Below are positions 37,607 to 46,842 of a DNA stretch of 64,000 bases, piece by piece. The stretch covers positions 1 through 64,000 of the forward strand of contig NZ_JACSUD010000008.1 in the NCBI RefSeq assembly GCF_014385435.1. The letters are read 5' to 3'. How positions within the stretch are numbered: position 1 is the first letter of the stretch; every line of letters begins with the position of its first letter. The position numbers and the translations under genes were made by a program. The notes below the pieces were generated by a model. It was not told the origin of the DNA. It saw only the letters and a program-made list of their open reading frames with translations, and did no database searches. The stretch is from Alloprevotella sp. Lung230. GTDB taxonomy: Bacteria > Bacteroidota > Bacteroidia > Bacteroidales > Bacteroidaceae.

Positions 37607-38968
37607 ATGTCCTCTACCGAACAATACACCGTATTGGGCGAAAAGCCCGTGGGCGCCCTCCTGCTCCAATATGCCCTGCCGGCCATCATCGCCATGATGG
37701 CCTCGTCGCTCTACAACATTGTCGATGGCATCTTCATCGGGCAGGGTGTAGGTGCCGATGCCATCACCGGCCTTGCGCTCACCAATCCGCTCATGGCCAT
37801 CTCGGCCGCCTTTGGTGCGATGGTGGGTGTGGGCGGCGCCACGCTGATGAGTGTGCGCCTCGGTCAGCAAGACTATGAGTCGGCGCGCAAAATCTTGGGC
37901 AACGTGGTGCTGCTCAACATCCTCTGCGGACTCCTCTTTCAGGTGGGTGTCTATCTCTTTCTCGACCCCATCTTGCGCTCCTTTGGTGCGAGCGATGCCA
38001 CCTTGCCCTATGCGCGGGAGTTCATGCACATCATCCTTCTGGGCAACGTCTTCACCCATCTCTTCTATGGACTGAACGCCCAACTGCGCTCCACCAACCG
38101 CCCCCGACTGGCCATGTACTCCACCTTCGGCAGTGTCTTCATCAATGCCGCTTTCTGTGCCCTCTTCATCTTCGGCTTCGGCTGGGGCATTTCGGGCGCT
38201 GCCCTCGCCACGGTGCTGGCGCAGGTGTCGATGCTCTGCTGGCAAATCTATCTTTTTTCCAACAAGAAAGACCCCATTCATCTCTCGCTCGACATCCTCC
38301 GCCCTCACTGGCGCATCATGCGCGAGTCCATCCTCATCGGATTGCCGCAGTTTTTGGTCAATTCCTGCACAGCCTTGGTGGGCATCATCATCACTCGTTC
38401 CATGGCCGAATATGGTGGCGACACTGCCGTGGGTGCCTATGGCATCATCGCCCGTCTGCTCACGCTCATTGTCTTCATTGTGATTGGACTGAATCAAGGC
38501 ATGCAACCCATTGCCGGCTACAACTTCGGTGCGCAGAAGATGGACCGCGTGGCGCGCGTGGTGCAGTACACCATCATCGCTGCCACCTGCGTCACCACAC
38601 TGGGATTTGTCGTGAGCCAACTCTTTGCCACAACCTGCGTTTCGGCCTTTGCCAAGGACGCTCCGCAACTCGTGGAGCGCGCGGCCACGGGTTTGCGCAT
38701 CGCGATGATTATGTTCCCCTTCGTCGGGATGCAGATTGTTTCCACCGCCTTTTTCCAAAGCATAGGTCAGCCCGGCAAGAGCATCTTCCTTTCGCTCACA
38801 CGGCAAATGATTTTCCTCATCCCCTGCCTGCTGATCCTGCCCCACTTCTTTGACGACCCCGAACTGGGCGTGTGGTTCTCCATGCCCATTGCCGACTTGG
38901 TGGCGACGCTCCTTTCCGGTCTCTTGCTCTATCGCCAAATCCGCCAATTCAAGCGGAGCGCTGCGTAG
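37607..38968 (+). CDS. MATE family efflux transporter
   Basis: The 453-residue membrane protein shows about twelve hydrophobic segments and the MATE pattern of two homologous halves. The N-terminal signature is PVGALLLQYALPAIIAMMAS with NIVDGIFIGQGVGADAITGLALTNP. It likely exports cationic drugs or metabolites in exchange for Na+ or H+. ATG at 37607 (MSSTEQYTVLGEKPVG) is chosen because the further-upstream in-frame start lies inside tetR and encodes a His/Arg-rich unrelated stretch. It is 11 bp from tetR, a typical regulator-pump pair. Confidence 0.92.
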   Translation: MSSTEQYTVLGEKPVGALLLQYALPAIIAMMASSLYNIVDGIFIGQGVGADAITGLALTNPLMAISAAFGAMVGVGGATLMSVRLGQQDYESARKILGNVVLLNILCGLLFQVGVYLFLDPILRSFGASDATLPYAREFMHIILLGNVFTHLFYGLNAQLRSTNRPRLAMYSTFGSVFINAAFCALFIFGFGWGISGAALATVLAQVSMLCWQIYLFSNKKDPIHLSLDILRPHWRIMRESILIGLPQFLVNSCTALVGIIITRSMAEYGGDTAVGAYGIIARLLTLIVFIVIGLNQGMQPIAGYNFGAQKMDRVARVVQYTIIAATCVTTLGFVVSQLFATTCVSAFAKDAPQLVERAATGLRIAMIMFPFVGMQIVSTAFFQSIGQPGKSIFLSLTRQMIFLIPCLLILPHFFDDPELGVWFSMPIADLVATLLSGLLLYRQIRQFKRSAA

Positions 38969-39009
38969 CCTTTCTCCCTTCTCTCCAACCCTCAATCCTC
39001 ACTTTTTGT

Positions 39010-39639
39010 ATGGACAACACGCCTTTTGTCATCAACATTGGTCGCCAGCTGGGCAGCGGCGGTTCCGAGATTGCCAAACGCCTTGCCGAGCGCTTCGGCA
39101 TTGCCTGCTACGACAAAGAAATTCTCTCCAAAGCGGCCGAAGAAAGCGGCTTGAGTCCCCACGTCTTTGAGCGGTCGGACGAGAAGAAAGGTTTCTTCCG
39201 CTCGGTCATCAGTGTGGTGCAGCCCTTCATCGGTGGTGGGGGCGACTTCTACAACAACCAACTGAGCGACGAAAATCTCTTCACCCTCCAAAGCCGCGTC
39301 ATCCAGAAAGTGGCAGCCGACCGATCGTGCATCTTTGTGGGGCGCGTGGCCGACTACATCCTGCGCCATCATCCACGCCATGTAAACATCTTTGTGGCCG
39401 CCGACCTCGACGACCGCCTGCGCTGCATCATGGAGCGCTGTGGGGTGGACAAGAAGGCAGCGCGCGACATCATCGAAGACAGCGATGAGCAACGCTCCGA
39501 CTACTACAATTTCTACTCCTCCGGCACGTGGGGCAGCGCCGACACCTACGACCTCTGCATCAACGTTTCGGCCCTCGGACTTGACGCCACGGTGCGCTTC
39601 ATCTCTGCTTTTGTGGAAGAAAAACTCGGTATTCATTAG
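39010..39639 (+). CDS. Cytidylate kinase-like family protein
   Basis: The 209-residue protein resembles the cytidylate kinase-like family (AAA-type P-loop kinases). An N-terminal nucleotide-binding loop INIGRQLGSGGSEIAKRLAE (about 8-27) is visible, followed by IACYDKEILSKAAEESGLS and a later CIFVGRVADYIL. This family is separate from the main CMP kinase and its substrate is often not known. It starts 41 bp after the MATE gene, on the same strand, and gltX follows with its own promoter. ATG at 39010 gives the usual P-loop position. Confidence 0.85.
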   Translation: MDNTPFVINIGRQLGSGGSEIAKRLAERFGIACYDKEILSKAAEESGLSPHVFERSDEKKGFFRSVISVVQPFIGGGGDFYNNQLSDENLFTLQSRVIQKVAADRSCIFVGRVADYILRHHPRHVNIFVAADLDDRLRCIMERCGVDKKAARDIIEDSDEQRSDYYNFYSSGTWGSADTYDLCINVSALGLDATVRFISAFVEEKLGIH

Positions 39640-39645
39640 CCCGAA

Positions 39646-39677
39646 TTTGTCCTTTCCCTGATTAAAACGTAATTTTG
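39646..39677 (+). promoter_or_regulatory. gltX promoter
   Basis: TTTG (39646-39649), a 20-bp spacer and TAATTTTG (39670-39677) match the consensus perfectly. It begins right after the cytidylate kinase-like gene and gives a leader of about 25 nt. Confidence 0.75.
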
Positions 39678-39709
39678 CACATTGAACTCAAAATCTTTTT
39701 CTTACGAAT

Positions 39710-41266
39710 ATGTCAGCAAGCAACGTTCGCGTGCGTTTCGCACCCTCGCCCACCGGCCCGCTCCACATCGGTGGGGTGCGCACAGCACTCTATAACTACC
39801 TCTTTGCCCGCCAGCACGGCGGCAAACTCATTTTCCGCATCGAAGACACCGACTCCAATCGCTTTGTCCCCGGTGCAGAGGAATACATCATCGAGTCCTT
39901 CCGCTGGCTCGGCATCGACTTTGACGAAGGCGTAACTTTCGGCGGCGACAAAGGCCCTTATCGCCAAAGCGAACGCCGTCACATCTACAAGAAATATGTC
40001 GACCAACTTCTGGCCGAAGGAAAAGCCTACATCGCTTTCGACACCCCCGAACAGCTCAACGAGAAGCGCGAACAAATCCCCAACTTCCAATACGACGCCA
40101 CGACGCGCGGCATGATGACCAACTCCCTCACGCTCGATGCGGCCGAGGTGGAAGCCCGCATTGCCCGCGGCGAGCAGTATGTGGTGCGCTTCAAAATCGA
40201 ACCCGGAGAGGACGTCCACGTCGACGACATCATCCGCGGCGATGTCGTCATCAATTCCTCCATCCTCGACGACAAAGTGCTCTACAAGAGTGCCGACCAA
40301 CTCCCCACCTATCACTTGGCCAACATTGTGGACGACCACTTGATGGAAATCTCCCACGTCATCCGCGGCGAAGAATGGTTGCCCTCGGCTCCCCTCCACG
40401 TGCTCCTCTATCGCGCCTTCGGATGGGCCGACACAATGCCCCGATTTGCTCACCTGCCCCTCTTGCTCAAGCCTACCGGAAACGGCAAACTATCGAAGCG
40501 CGACGGCGACAAACTGGGCTTCCCGGTGTTCCCTCTCGAATGGCACGGCGAAGATGGCACCGTCAGCGCGGGCTATCGTGAAAGCGGCTATCTGCCACAG
40601 GCCGTGGTGAACTTCCTCGCCCTGCTGGGCTGGAATCCCGGCGACGACACCGAATTGCTCTCAATGGACGAACTCATCCAAAAGTTCGACCTGTCGAAAT
40701 GCTCCAAAGCCGGTGCAAAGTTCGACTATGTGAAAGGTTGGTGGTTCAACCGCGAATACCTCCTCGCCACGCCGGCCTTGAAGTTGGCCCCCTCCTTCGT
40801 CGACCTCCTCGCACAGCACGGCATCACCACCACTGCCGAACGTGCGGCAGCCGTCATCGACATGATGAAGACGAAAAATGTGGAGTACGTCGACGCCCAA
40901 AGCGGACAGACCAAAAAGCGCAGCGTGAGCTTCATTGCCGACCTCTGGCCGCTCTGCGACTTCTGCTTCATCGCCCCCACGTCATTCGACCGCGAAGACA
41001 AGTTTGTCAAGAAAAACTGGAAAGACGACTCGGCCGCCGTGATGAGCGAAGTGGCCCGTCTGCTCGAAGGGCTCGACGACTTCGGCGTAGAAGCGCAAAA
41101 GGCCGTCATCGACCCTTGGTGCGAAGCCACCGGAGCCAAACCTTGGAACGCATGGCGTGTGGCGCTCGTGGGCGAAGGCAAAGGCCCCGACATGTATGAG
41201 TTGTCGGCCTTCTTGGGTAAAGAAGAAACGCTCCGCCGCATCCGCTTTGCCATCGACAACCTCTAA
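39710..41266 (+). CDS. gltX: Glutamyl-tRNA synthetase
   Basis: The 518-residue enzyme charges tRNA-Glu in the cytoplasm. It is a class I synthetase with the HIGH motif in [20 protein letters not shown] (about 9-28) and the KMSKS-type motif as [12 protein letters not shown] (about 260). [14 protein letters not shown] is typical of the family. The C-terminal helical anticodon-binding part is present. waaA follows after 26 bp and is probably in the same transcript. Confidence 0.97.
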   Translation: MSASNVRVRFAPSPTGPLHIGGVRTALYNYLFARQHGGKLIFRIEDTDSNRFVPGAEEYIIESFRWLGIDFDEGVTFGGDKGPYRQSERRHIYKKYVDQLLAEGKAYIAFDTPEQLNEKREQIPNFQYDATTRGMMTNSLTLDAAEVEARIARGEQYVVRFKIEPGEDVHVDDIIRGDVVINSSILDDKVLYKSADQLPTYHLANIVDDHLMEISHVIRGEEWLPSAPLHVLLYRAFGWADTMPRFAHLPLLLKPTGNGKLSKRDGDKLGFPVFPLEWHGEDGTVSAGYRESGYLPQAVVNFLALLGWNPGDDTELLSMDELIQKFDLSKCSKAGAKFDYVKGWWFNREYLLATPALKLAPSFVDLLAQHGITTTAERAAAVIDMMKTKNVEYVDAQSGQTKKRSVSFIADLWPLCDFCFIAPTSFDREDKFVKKNWKDDSAAVMSEVARLLEGLDDFGVEAQKAVIDPWCEATGAKPWNAWRVALVGEGKGPDMYELSAFLGKEETLRRIRFAIDNL

Positions 41267-41292
41267 TTCCCGACAACCCCTCTCCTCAGTCT

Positions 41293-42516
41293 ATGTACAG
41301 TTTCGGCATTTATCTCTATGCCTTCATCGTGCGCCTGCTCGCCTGCTTCGGCCATCGGAAAGCCGGACTTATGGTGCGCGGCCAGCACGAGACGTGGCGC
41401 ATCCTCCGCCACCAAATCCGCGAGGACGAACGCTACGTGTGGTTTCATGCCGCTTCGCTGGGCGAGTTTGAGCAAGGGCGGCCGCTCATGGAGCGCCTGC
41501 GCAGCGAGCAACCCGACTGCAAAATCCTGCTCACCTTCTTCTCCCCTTCGGGCTACGAAGTGCGCAAAAACTACGATGTGGCCGATGTGGTGTGCTACCT
41601 GCCTTTCGACACCCCCACGGCGGTACGTCGTTTCATCAAAGCAGCACAACCCGAAATGCTTGTGCTGATTAAGTACGAGTTCTGGCGCAACTACATCGAT
41701 GTGCTCCACCGCCGCCACATCCCCATCTACAGCGTAAGCAGCATCTTCCGCTCCAACCAAGTGTTCTTCCGCTGGTACGGCCGCAACTACGCCCGTTGCC
41801 TGCGCCGCATCACCCACTTTTTCGTGCAAAACGAGGTTTCTCGCCGCCTCCTCGCCACCATCGGTGTGACAGACAACGTGACCATTGTGGGCGACACGCG
41901 TTTCGACCGCGTGCTCGACATCCACCGCGCTGCACGCCCCCTGCCGCTCGTCGAAGCCTTTGCCGCCAACCACTGCGTGCTGGTGGCAGGAAGCACCTGG
42001 GCGCCCGACGAGGACATCATCATCGACTATTTCAACCGCCATCCCGAACTGCGCCTTGTCATCGCCCCCCACGTGGTGAGCGAACAGCACCTTGCCGAAA
42101 TCGAACAAAAGATGGAGCGCCCCGTGGTGCGCTACTCCCACACCACACCCGAGGAAGCCGCCCACTACGACTGCCTCATCATCGACAACTACGGACTGCT
42201 CTCCTCCATCTATCGCTACGCCCGCGTGGCCTACATCGGCGGCGGATTTGGCGTGAGCATCCACAACGTGCCCGAAGCGGCGGTCTACGGTGTGCCGGTG
42301 GTGTTCGGGCCGAACAACAAGAAGTTTCGCGAGGCCCAAGACCTTCTCTCCCTCGGCGGTGCGTTTGAAATCCATACGGCCGACGATTTCAACGCCCTCC
42401 TCGATGATTTCTCCGCCCATCCCGATCGCGTCGATGCTGCCGGCCATGCTGCCGGCACCTACATCCACGACAATGCCGGTGCCGGCGACATCATTTTCCG
42501 ACACATTTGGGGCTGA
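41293..42516 (+). CDS. waaA: 3-deoxy-D-manno-octulosonic acid (Kdo) transferase
   Basis: The 407-residue protein is the Kdo transferase that adds Kdo to lipid A precursor at the inner face of the cytoplasmic membrane. An N-terminal hydrophobic anchor (YSFGIYLYAFIVRLLACFG) is followed by WFHAASLGEFEQGRPLME, the conserved acceptor-site motif with its catalytic Glu. GSTWAPDEDI and YIGGGFGVSIHNVPEAAVYG are the nucleotide-sugar-binding motifs of the GT-B fold. Its length fits. A terminator follows directly. Confidence 0.95.
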   Translation: MYSFGIYLYAFIVRLLACFGHRKAGLMVRGQHETWRILRHQIREDERYVWFHAASLGEFEQGRPLMERLRSEQPDCKILLTFFSPSGYEVRKNYDVADVVCYLPFDTPTAVRRFIKAAQPEMLVLIKYEFWRNYIDVLHRRHIPIYSVSSIFRSNQVFFRWYGRNYARCLRRITHFFVQNEVSRRLLATIGVTDNVTIVGDTRFDRVLDIHRAARPLPLVEAFAANHCVLVAGSTWAPDEDIIIDYFNRHPELRLVIAPHVVSEQHLAEIEQKMERPVVRYSHTTPEEAAHYDCLIIDNYGLLSSIYRYARVAYIGGGFGVSIHNVPEAAVYGVPVVFGPNNKKFREAQDLLSLGGAFEIHTADDFNALLDDFSAHPDRVDAAGHAAGTYIHDNAGAGDIIFRHIWG

Positions 42517-42539
42517 CCGCCCCCGCCCCTTTTTCAAAA

Positions 42540-42567
42540 GAAGCACCTCAGGGTGCTTCTTTTTTTG
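42540..42567 (+). terminator. waaA terminator
   Basis: GAAGCACC and GGTGCTTC pair around TCAG and are followed by TTTTTTTG. It is a classic intrinsic terminator, just after the waaA stop. Confidence 0.9.
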
Positions 42568-42607
42568 TAATAGAAGAAAAGGAAGGGTCTCGACCATATC
42601 CTTATCG

Positions 42608-42705
42608 ACCATGCAACCGATATTCTCCCCCCGTTGGGGACGCACGGCTATGCACTCGTGTTCCGTAGGCGAGGAGGACGAAGGACGACCAACCTACGGA
42701 ACACT
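42608..42705. repeat. Copy of the hairpin-rich CCGTAGG repeat family
   Basis: CCGATATTC, CCCCCGTTGGGGACGCACGG, CTATGCACTCGTGTTCCGTA and the closing ACCTACGGAACAC match the copies at 26935 and 55740-55970. GTGTTCCGTAGG and CCTACGGAACAC form a strong hairpin stem of 12 bp. It lies in the 480-bp waaA-purL gap together with the 22-bp tandem array and the purL promoter. Confidence 0.75.
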
Positions 42706-42744
42706 TTTTGTATAGAGGCAGCGGTGCCGCATCGTTATCCCGGA

Positions 42745-42832
42745 GAATTTTCAACGTAATGAAAAAGAATTTTCAACGTGGTGAAAAAGAGTTTTCAACG
42801 TGGTGAAAAAGAATTTTCAACGTGGTGAAAAC
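42745..42832. repeat. Four 22-bp tandem repeats upstream of purL
   Basis: Units start at 42745, 42767, 42789 and 42811, each close to GAATTTTCAACGTGGTGAAA plus two A. The core TTTTCA..TGAAAA is a small inverted repeat with a 6-bp centre. The array ends about 110 bp before the purL -33 region. It could be a set of protein-binding sites or a stack of hairpins. Confidence 0.8.
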
Positions 42833-42937
42833 TCCACCGGCTCAGAAGAAAAAAACAACGCGAAGCCTTGTAGGCGAAAGTCCAGCCATCGCAGATTTGT
42901 TTTTTCCCTAAGAAGAATGCAAAAGAAAGGCACGGCA

Positions 42938-42969
42938 TTTCTCTAAACACTCAAAAATGCGTACCTTTG
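42938..42969 (+). promoter_or_regulatory. purL promoter
   Basis: TTTC (42938-42941) as a near -33 match, a 20-bp spacer, then TACCTTTG (42962-42969). The leader to ATG 42998 would be about 22 nt. Confidence 0.6.
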
Positions 42970-42997
42970 CGCTATCATTCATCAAAATCCTTCCCCC

Positions 42998-45900
42998 ATG
43001 ATTTTCTTTTTCCGTACTCCTACGAAAAGCATCATTGCCACCGGTGTCGACCACGCACTCTCGAGCGATGAAGTTCAAAAACTCTGTTGGCTCTATGGCG
43101 AGGCCGAATTGTGCAGCGAGTCTGTGCTCAGCGGCTGGTTTGTCGGCCCGCGCCGCGAGATGATCACGCCGTGGAGCACCAATGCCGTGGAAATCACGCA
43201 AAACATGAACCTCACCGGCATCAGTCGCATTGAGGAATTCTTCCCCGTGGAATCTGCCGAGGCCGACCACGACCCGATGCTGCAACGTATGTACGACGGA
43301 CTGGATCAAGACATCTTCACCATCCATCACGAACCGGCCAAAATCCAGACCGTAGAAAACTTGGAAGCCTACAACGAACAGGAAGGACTTGCCCTCTCTC
43401 CTGCCGAAATCGACTATCTCCACGGCGTGGAACGTCAGTTGGGACGTCCGCTGACCGACTCTGAAATTTTCGGGTTTGCCCAACTCAACTCCGAACACTG
43501 CCGGCACAAAATCTTCGGAGGTACTTTCATCATCGATGGCGAGGAGAAAGCATCAAGCCTCTTTGCCCTCATCAAGAAGACCACACAGGAAAATCCCCAT
43601 CACATTCTTTCGGCCTACAAGGACAATGTAGCGTTTTCAGCAGGTCCTGTGGTAGAACAATTTGCTCCGAAAGAACACGCCACCAGCGATTACTTCGTGA
43701 TTCGCGACATCGAAAGCGTCATTTCCCTCAAAGCCGAAACCCACAATTTCCCTACCACCGTCGAGCCTTTCAATGGAGCATCGACCGGTACGGGAGGTGA
43801 AATCCGCGACCGTATGGGGGGCGGTGTCGGAAGTTGGCCCATCGCCGGAACGGCAGTGTACATGACGGCCTATCCCCGCCTTGAAGGAGGCCGTCCTTGG
43901 GAAAACCAAATGCCGGCACGTGAATGGCTCTACCAAACACCCCGACAAATCCTCACCAAAGCCTCCAACGGTGCTTCCGACTTCGGCAACAAGTTCGGTC
44001 AGCCCCTCATCACAGGCTCCGTACTCACCTTCGAACATGAAGAAAATGGTGAGAAATATGCCTACGACAAAGTGATTATGCTGGCCGGCGGCGTGGGCTA
44101 CGGCACAAAGCGCGACTGCTTGAAAGGCACACCTGAAAAAGGTAACAAAATCGTTGTGGTGGGTGGCGACAACTACCGCATCGGATTGGGCGGCGGTTCG
44201 GTGTCGAGTGTAGACACCGGTCGCTACGCTTCGGGCATTGAACTGAATGCCGTGCAGCGTGCCAACCCCGAAATGCAGAAACGTGCCAACAACTTGGTGC
44301 GCGCCCTCTGCGAAGAAGAAATCAATCCTGTGGTTTCCATCCACGACCACGGCAGTGCGGGACACGTCAACTGTCTTTCTGAGTTGGTCGAGGAGTGCGG
44401 CGGGGTCATCGACATGGCACAACTCCCCATCGGCGACACCACCCTCTCCGCCAAAGAAATCATTGCCAACGAGAGTCAGGAACGCATGGGCTTCCTCATC
44501 AAAGAGGAACACCTTGACCACGTGCGCCGCATTGCCGAGCGCGAACGTGCACCAATGTACGTAGTGGGCGAAACCACCGGCGATGCGCATTTTGCCTTTG
44601 AACAAGCCGACGGCGTGCGTCCTTTCGACCTTGATGTGGCACAGATGTTCGGACACTCTCCCAAGACGGTGATGGTGGACAAGACTGTCGAACGCCGCTA
44701 TGCAGACGTAGACTATGATCCGGCACAACTCGACACTTACCTCGACCAAGTGCTGCAAATGGAAGCCGTGGCGTGTAAAGACTGGTTGACGAACAAAGTG
44801 GACCGCTCTGTCACGGGAAAAGTGGCGCACCAACAGACACAAGGTGCCTTGCAGCTTCCTCTCGCCGACTGCGGTATCGTGGCGCTCGACTACCGAGGAC
44901 GCGCCGGTATCGCCACCGCCATCGGCCACGCCCCACAAGCCGGCCTTGCCGACCCTGCCGCAGGCTCTGTGCTCGCCGTGGCAGAGTCGCTCACCAACCT
45001 CGTTCTTGCTCCTCTCGCAGAGGGTCTGGACAGCGTGAGCCTTTCTGCCAACTGGATGTGGCCCTGCCGCTCACAGCAGGGTGAGGACGCGCGCCTCTAT
45101 GCCGGAGTGGAAGCCCTCAGCGACTTCTGTTGCGCGCTCCAAATCAATGTTCCTACCGGCAAGGACTCCCTCTCGATGACCCAGCAATATCCTTCGGGCG
45201 AAAAAATCATCAGCCCGGGTACGGTTATCGTCAGCGCCGGTGGCGAAGTGAACGATGTGCGCAAGGTGGTGCGTCCTGTCATGGTGAATGATTCGGCCAG
45301 CACCCTCTACCACGTTGATTTCTCCTTCGACAGCCTTCGCTTGGGAGGTTCGGCCTTTGCTCAGAGTTTGGGTAAGGTGGGCAGCGACGTTCCCACGGTG
45401 AAAAATCCCGAATACTTCCGCGATGCCTTCAACAGCCTCCAGCAGTTGGTGCAAGAGGGTGTGTTTCTCGCCGGCCACGACATCAGCGCCGGTGGTCTCA
45501 TCACAGCCGCTCTCGAAATGTGTTTTGCCAACGTCGAAGGCGGTTTGTCGTTGCAACTCGATGCCTTTGCCGACCATGACTTGGTGAAAGTTCTCTTTGC
45601 CGAAAATCCGGCTTTGCTCGTTCAGGTGAGCGATGCGCAGCGGGGTGCATTTGAGTCGCTGCTCACAGCTCAAGGCATTGCCTTTGCCCCCATCGGCCGC
45701 CCCTGTGCCGAACGCCGCATCTTTGTCGAAAAGGACGGCCAATCGCATACCTTCGACATCGACCGGTTGCGTGACGTTTGGTACAGCACTTCCCACCTCC
45801 TCGACACCAAACAGAGTTTCAACGGCAAGGCCGAAGAACGCTTTGAAAACTATAAGCAGCAGCCTCTCCACACCCATTTCCATCCCGCTTTCAACGGCAG

Positions 45901-46699
45901 TTTTGAAAGTCTTGGCATCAGCCCCGACCGCCGCACGCCGTCGGGTGTGAAAGCCGCCATCATCCGTGAGAAGGGTACCAATGGCGAACGTGAAATGGCT
46001 TATGCACTCTATCTCGCGGGATTTGACGTGAAAGATGTCACGATGACCGACCTCATCACCGGTCGCGAAACGCTCGACGACATCCACATGATTGTCTTCT
46101 GCGGCGGGTTCTCCAACAGCGATGTGCTGGGTTCGGCCAAAGGCTGGGCAGGTGCATTCCTCTACAACCCCGTGGCCAAAGCCACTCTCGACCGCTTCTA
46201 CGCCCGTCGCGACACCCTCTCTTTGGGTGTGTGCAACGGCTGCCAATTGATGATCGAACTCGGTCTGATTCATCCCGACCATTCGCCCCGTCCTCACATG
46301 CTCCACAACGACAGCCACAAGTTTGAAAGCGGATTTGTGGGCGTGAAGGTACAGCCCAATCAAAGCGTGATGCTGGCTTCGCTCTCGGGCGATGAACTGG
46401 GCATTTGGGTGGCACACGGCGAAGGTAAATTCTCGCTTCCCCTTGCCGAAGATCAGTATAACGTGGTACTCAAATACAGTTACGAGGGTTATCCCGCCAA
46501 TCCCAATGGTTCGGACTATGGCGTGGCCGGTATCGTCAGTGCCGACGGCCGCCATTTGGCCATGATGCCTCACTTGGAACGTGCCTTCCTTCCCTGGCAA
46601 ACGCCTTACTATCCTGCCGACCGCCGCAACGACGACTGCACACCTTGGCTCGAAGCCTTTGTCAATGCCCGCCGTTGGGTGGAAAGCCATCAGCGTTAA
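42998..46699 (+). CDS. purL: Phosphoribosylformylglycinamidine synthase, large single-chain form
   Basis: The 1233-residue protein is the single-chain FGAM synthase, which converts FGAR, glutamine and ATP to FGAM in purine synthesis. The N-terminal PurS-like part is followed by the linker and two AIR-synthase-like ATP-binding halves (LNSEHCRHKIFGG, SLKAETHNFPTTVEPFNGA and TGTGGEIRDR). The C-terminal class I glutamine amidotransferase domain has its nucleophile in GVCNGCQLMIEL (Cys about 1079). HGEGKF is the probable catalytic His-Glu region. It stands alone with its own promoter and a strong terminator. Confidence 0.97.
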   Translation: MIFFFRTPTKSIIATGVDHALSSDEVQKLCWLYGEAELCSESVLSGWFVGPRREMITPWSTNAVEITQNMNLTGISRIEEFFPVESAEADHDPMLQRMYDGLDQDIFTIHHEPAKIQTVENLEAYNEQEGLALSPAEIDYLHGVERQLGRPLTDSEIFGFAQLNSEHCRHKIFGGTFIIDGEEKASSLFALIKKTTQENPHHILSAYKDNVAFSAGPVVEQFAPKEHATSDYFVIRDIESVISLKAETHNFPTTVEPFNGASTGTGGEIRDRMGGGVGSWPIAGTAVYMTAYPRLEGGRPWENQMPAREWLYQTPRQILTKASNGASDFGNKFGQPLITGSVLTFEHEENGEKYAYDKVIMLAGGVGYGTKRDCLKGTPEKGNKIVVVGGDNYRIGLGGGSVSSVDTGRYASGIELNAVQRANPEMQKRANNLVRALCEEEINPVVSIHDHGSAGHVNCLSELVEECGGVIDMAQLPIGDTTLSAKEIIANESQERMGFLIKEEHLDHVRRIAERERAPMYVVGETTGDAHFAFEQADGVRPFDLDVAQMFGHSPKTVMVDKTVERRYADVDYDPAQLDTYLDQVLQMEAVACKDWLTNKVDRSVTGKVAHQQTQGALQLPLADCGIVALDYRGRAGIATAIGHAPQAGLADPAAGSVLAVAESLTNLVLAPLAEGLDSVSLSANWMWPCRSQQGEDARLYAGVEALSDFCCALQINVPTGKDSLSMTQQYPSGEKIISPGTVIVSAGGEVNDVRKVVRPVMVNDSASTLYHVDFSFDSLRLGGSAFAQSLGKVGSDVPTVKNPEYFRDAFNSLQQLVQEGVFLAGHDISAGGLITAALEMCFANVEGGLSLQLDAFADHDLVKVLFAENPALLVQVSDAQRGAFESLLTAQGIAFAPIGRPCAERRIFVEKDGQSHTFDIDRLRDVWYSTSHLLDTKQSFNGKAEERFENYKQQPLHTHFHPAFNGSFESLGISPDRRTPSGVKAAIIREKGTNGEREMAYALYLAGFDVKDVTMTDLITGRETLDDIHMIVFCGGFSNSDVLGSAKGWAGAFLYNPVAKATLDRFYARRDTLSLGVCNGCQLMIELGLIHPDHSPRPHMLHNDSHKFESGFVGVKVQPNQSVMLASLSGDELGIWVAHGEGKFSLPLAEDQYNVVLKYSYEGYPANPNGSDYGVAGIVSADGRHLAMMPHLERAFLPWQTPYYPADRRNDDCTPWLEAFVNARRWVESHQR

Positions 46700-46733
46700 G
46701 TCGCGGACTCGCCCCTCTCAATCACAACCAAAA

Positions 46734-46783
46734 GAACAGCCATATCTTAGCAGATGATGCTTTGATATGGCTGTTCTTTTTTT
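46734..46783. terminator. Bidirectional terminator between purL and the convergent secreted protein gene
   Basis: GAACAGCCATATC and GATATGGCTGTTC form a perfect 13-bp stem. T7 follows on the plus strand, and an A-rich stretch precedes it, so it can work in both directions. Confidence 0.9.
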
Positions 46784-46842
46784 AGTTTGTAGAAAGGGCA
46801 TTTCGTTTGTGAGATGTCCTCATGCTCTTAGGATAAGGCGGC

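Noticed and set aside
42745-42832. Possible CRISPR array (22-bp units before purL)
   Set aside because: The units are directly adjacent without spacers, so it is a simple tandem array.
45071-46690. A 539-codon minus-strand frame opposite purL
   Set aside because: It is antisense to the ATP-binding and glutaminase parts of purL and has no family match.
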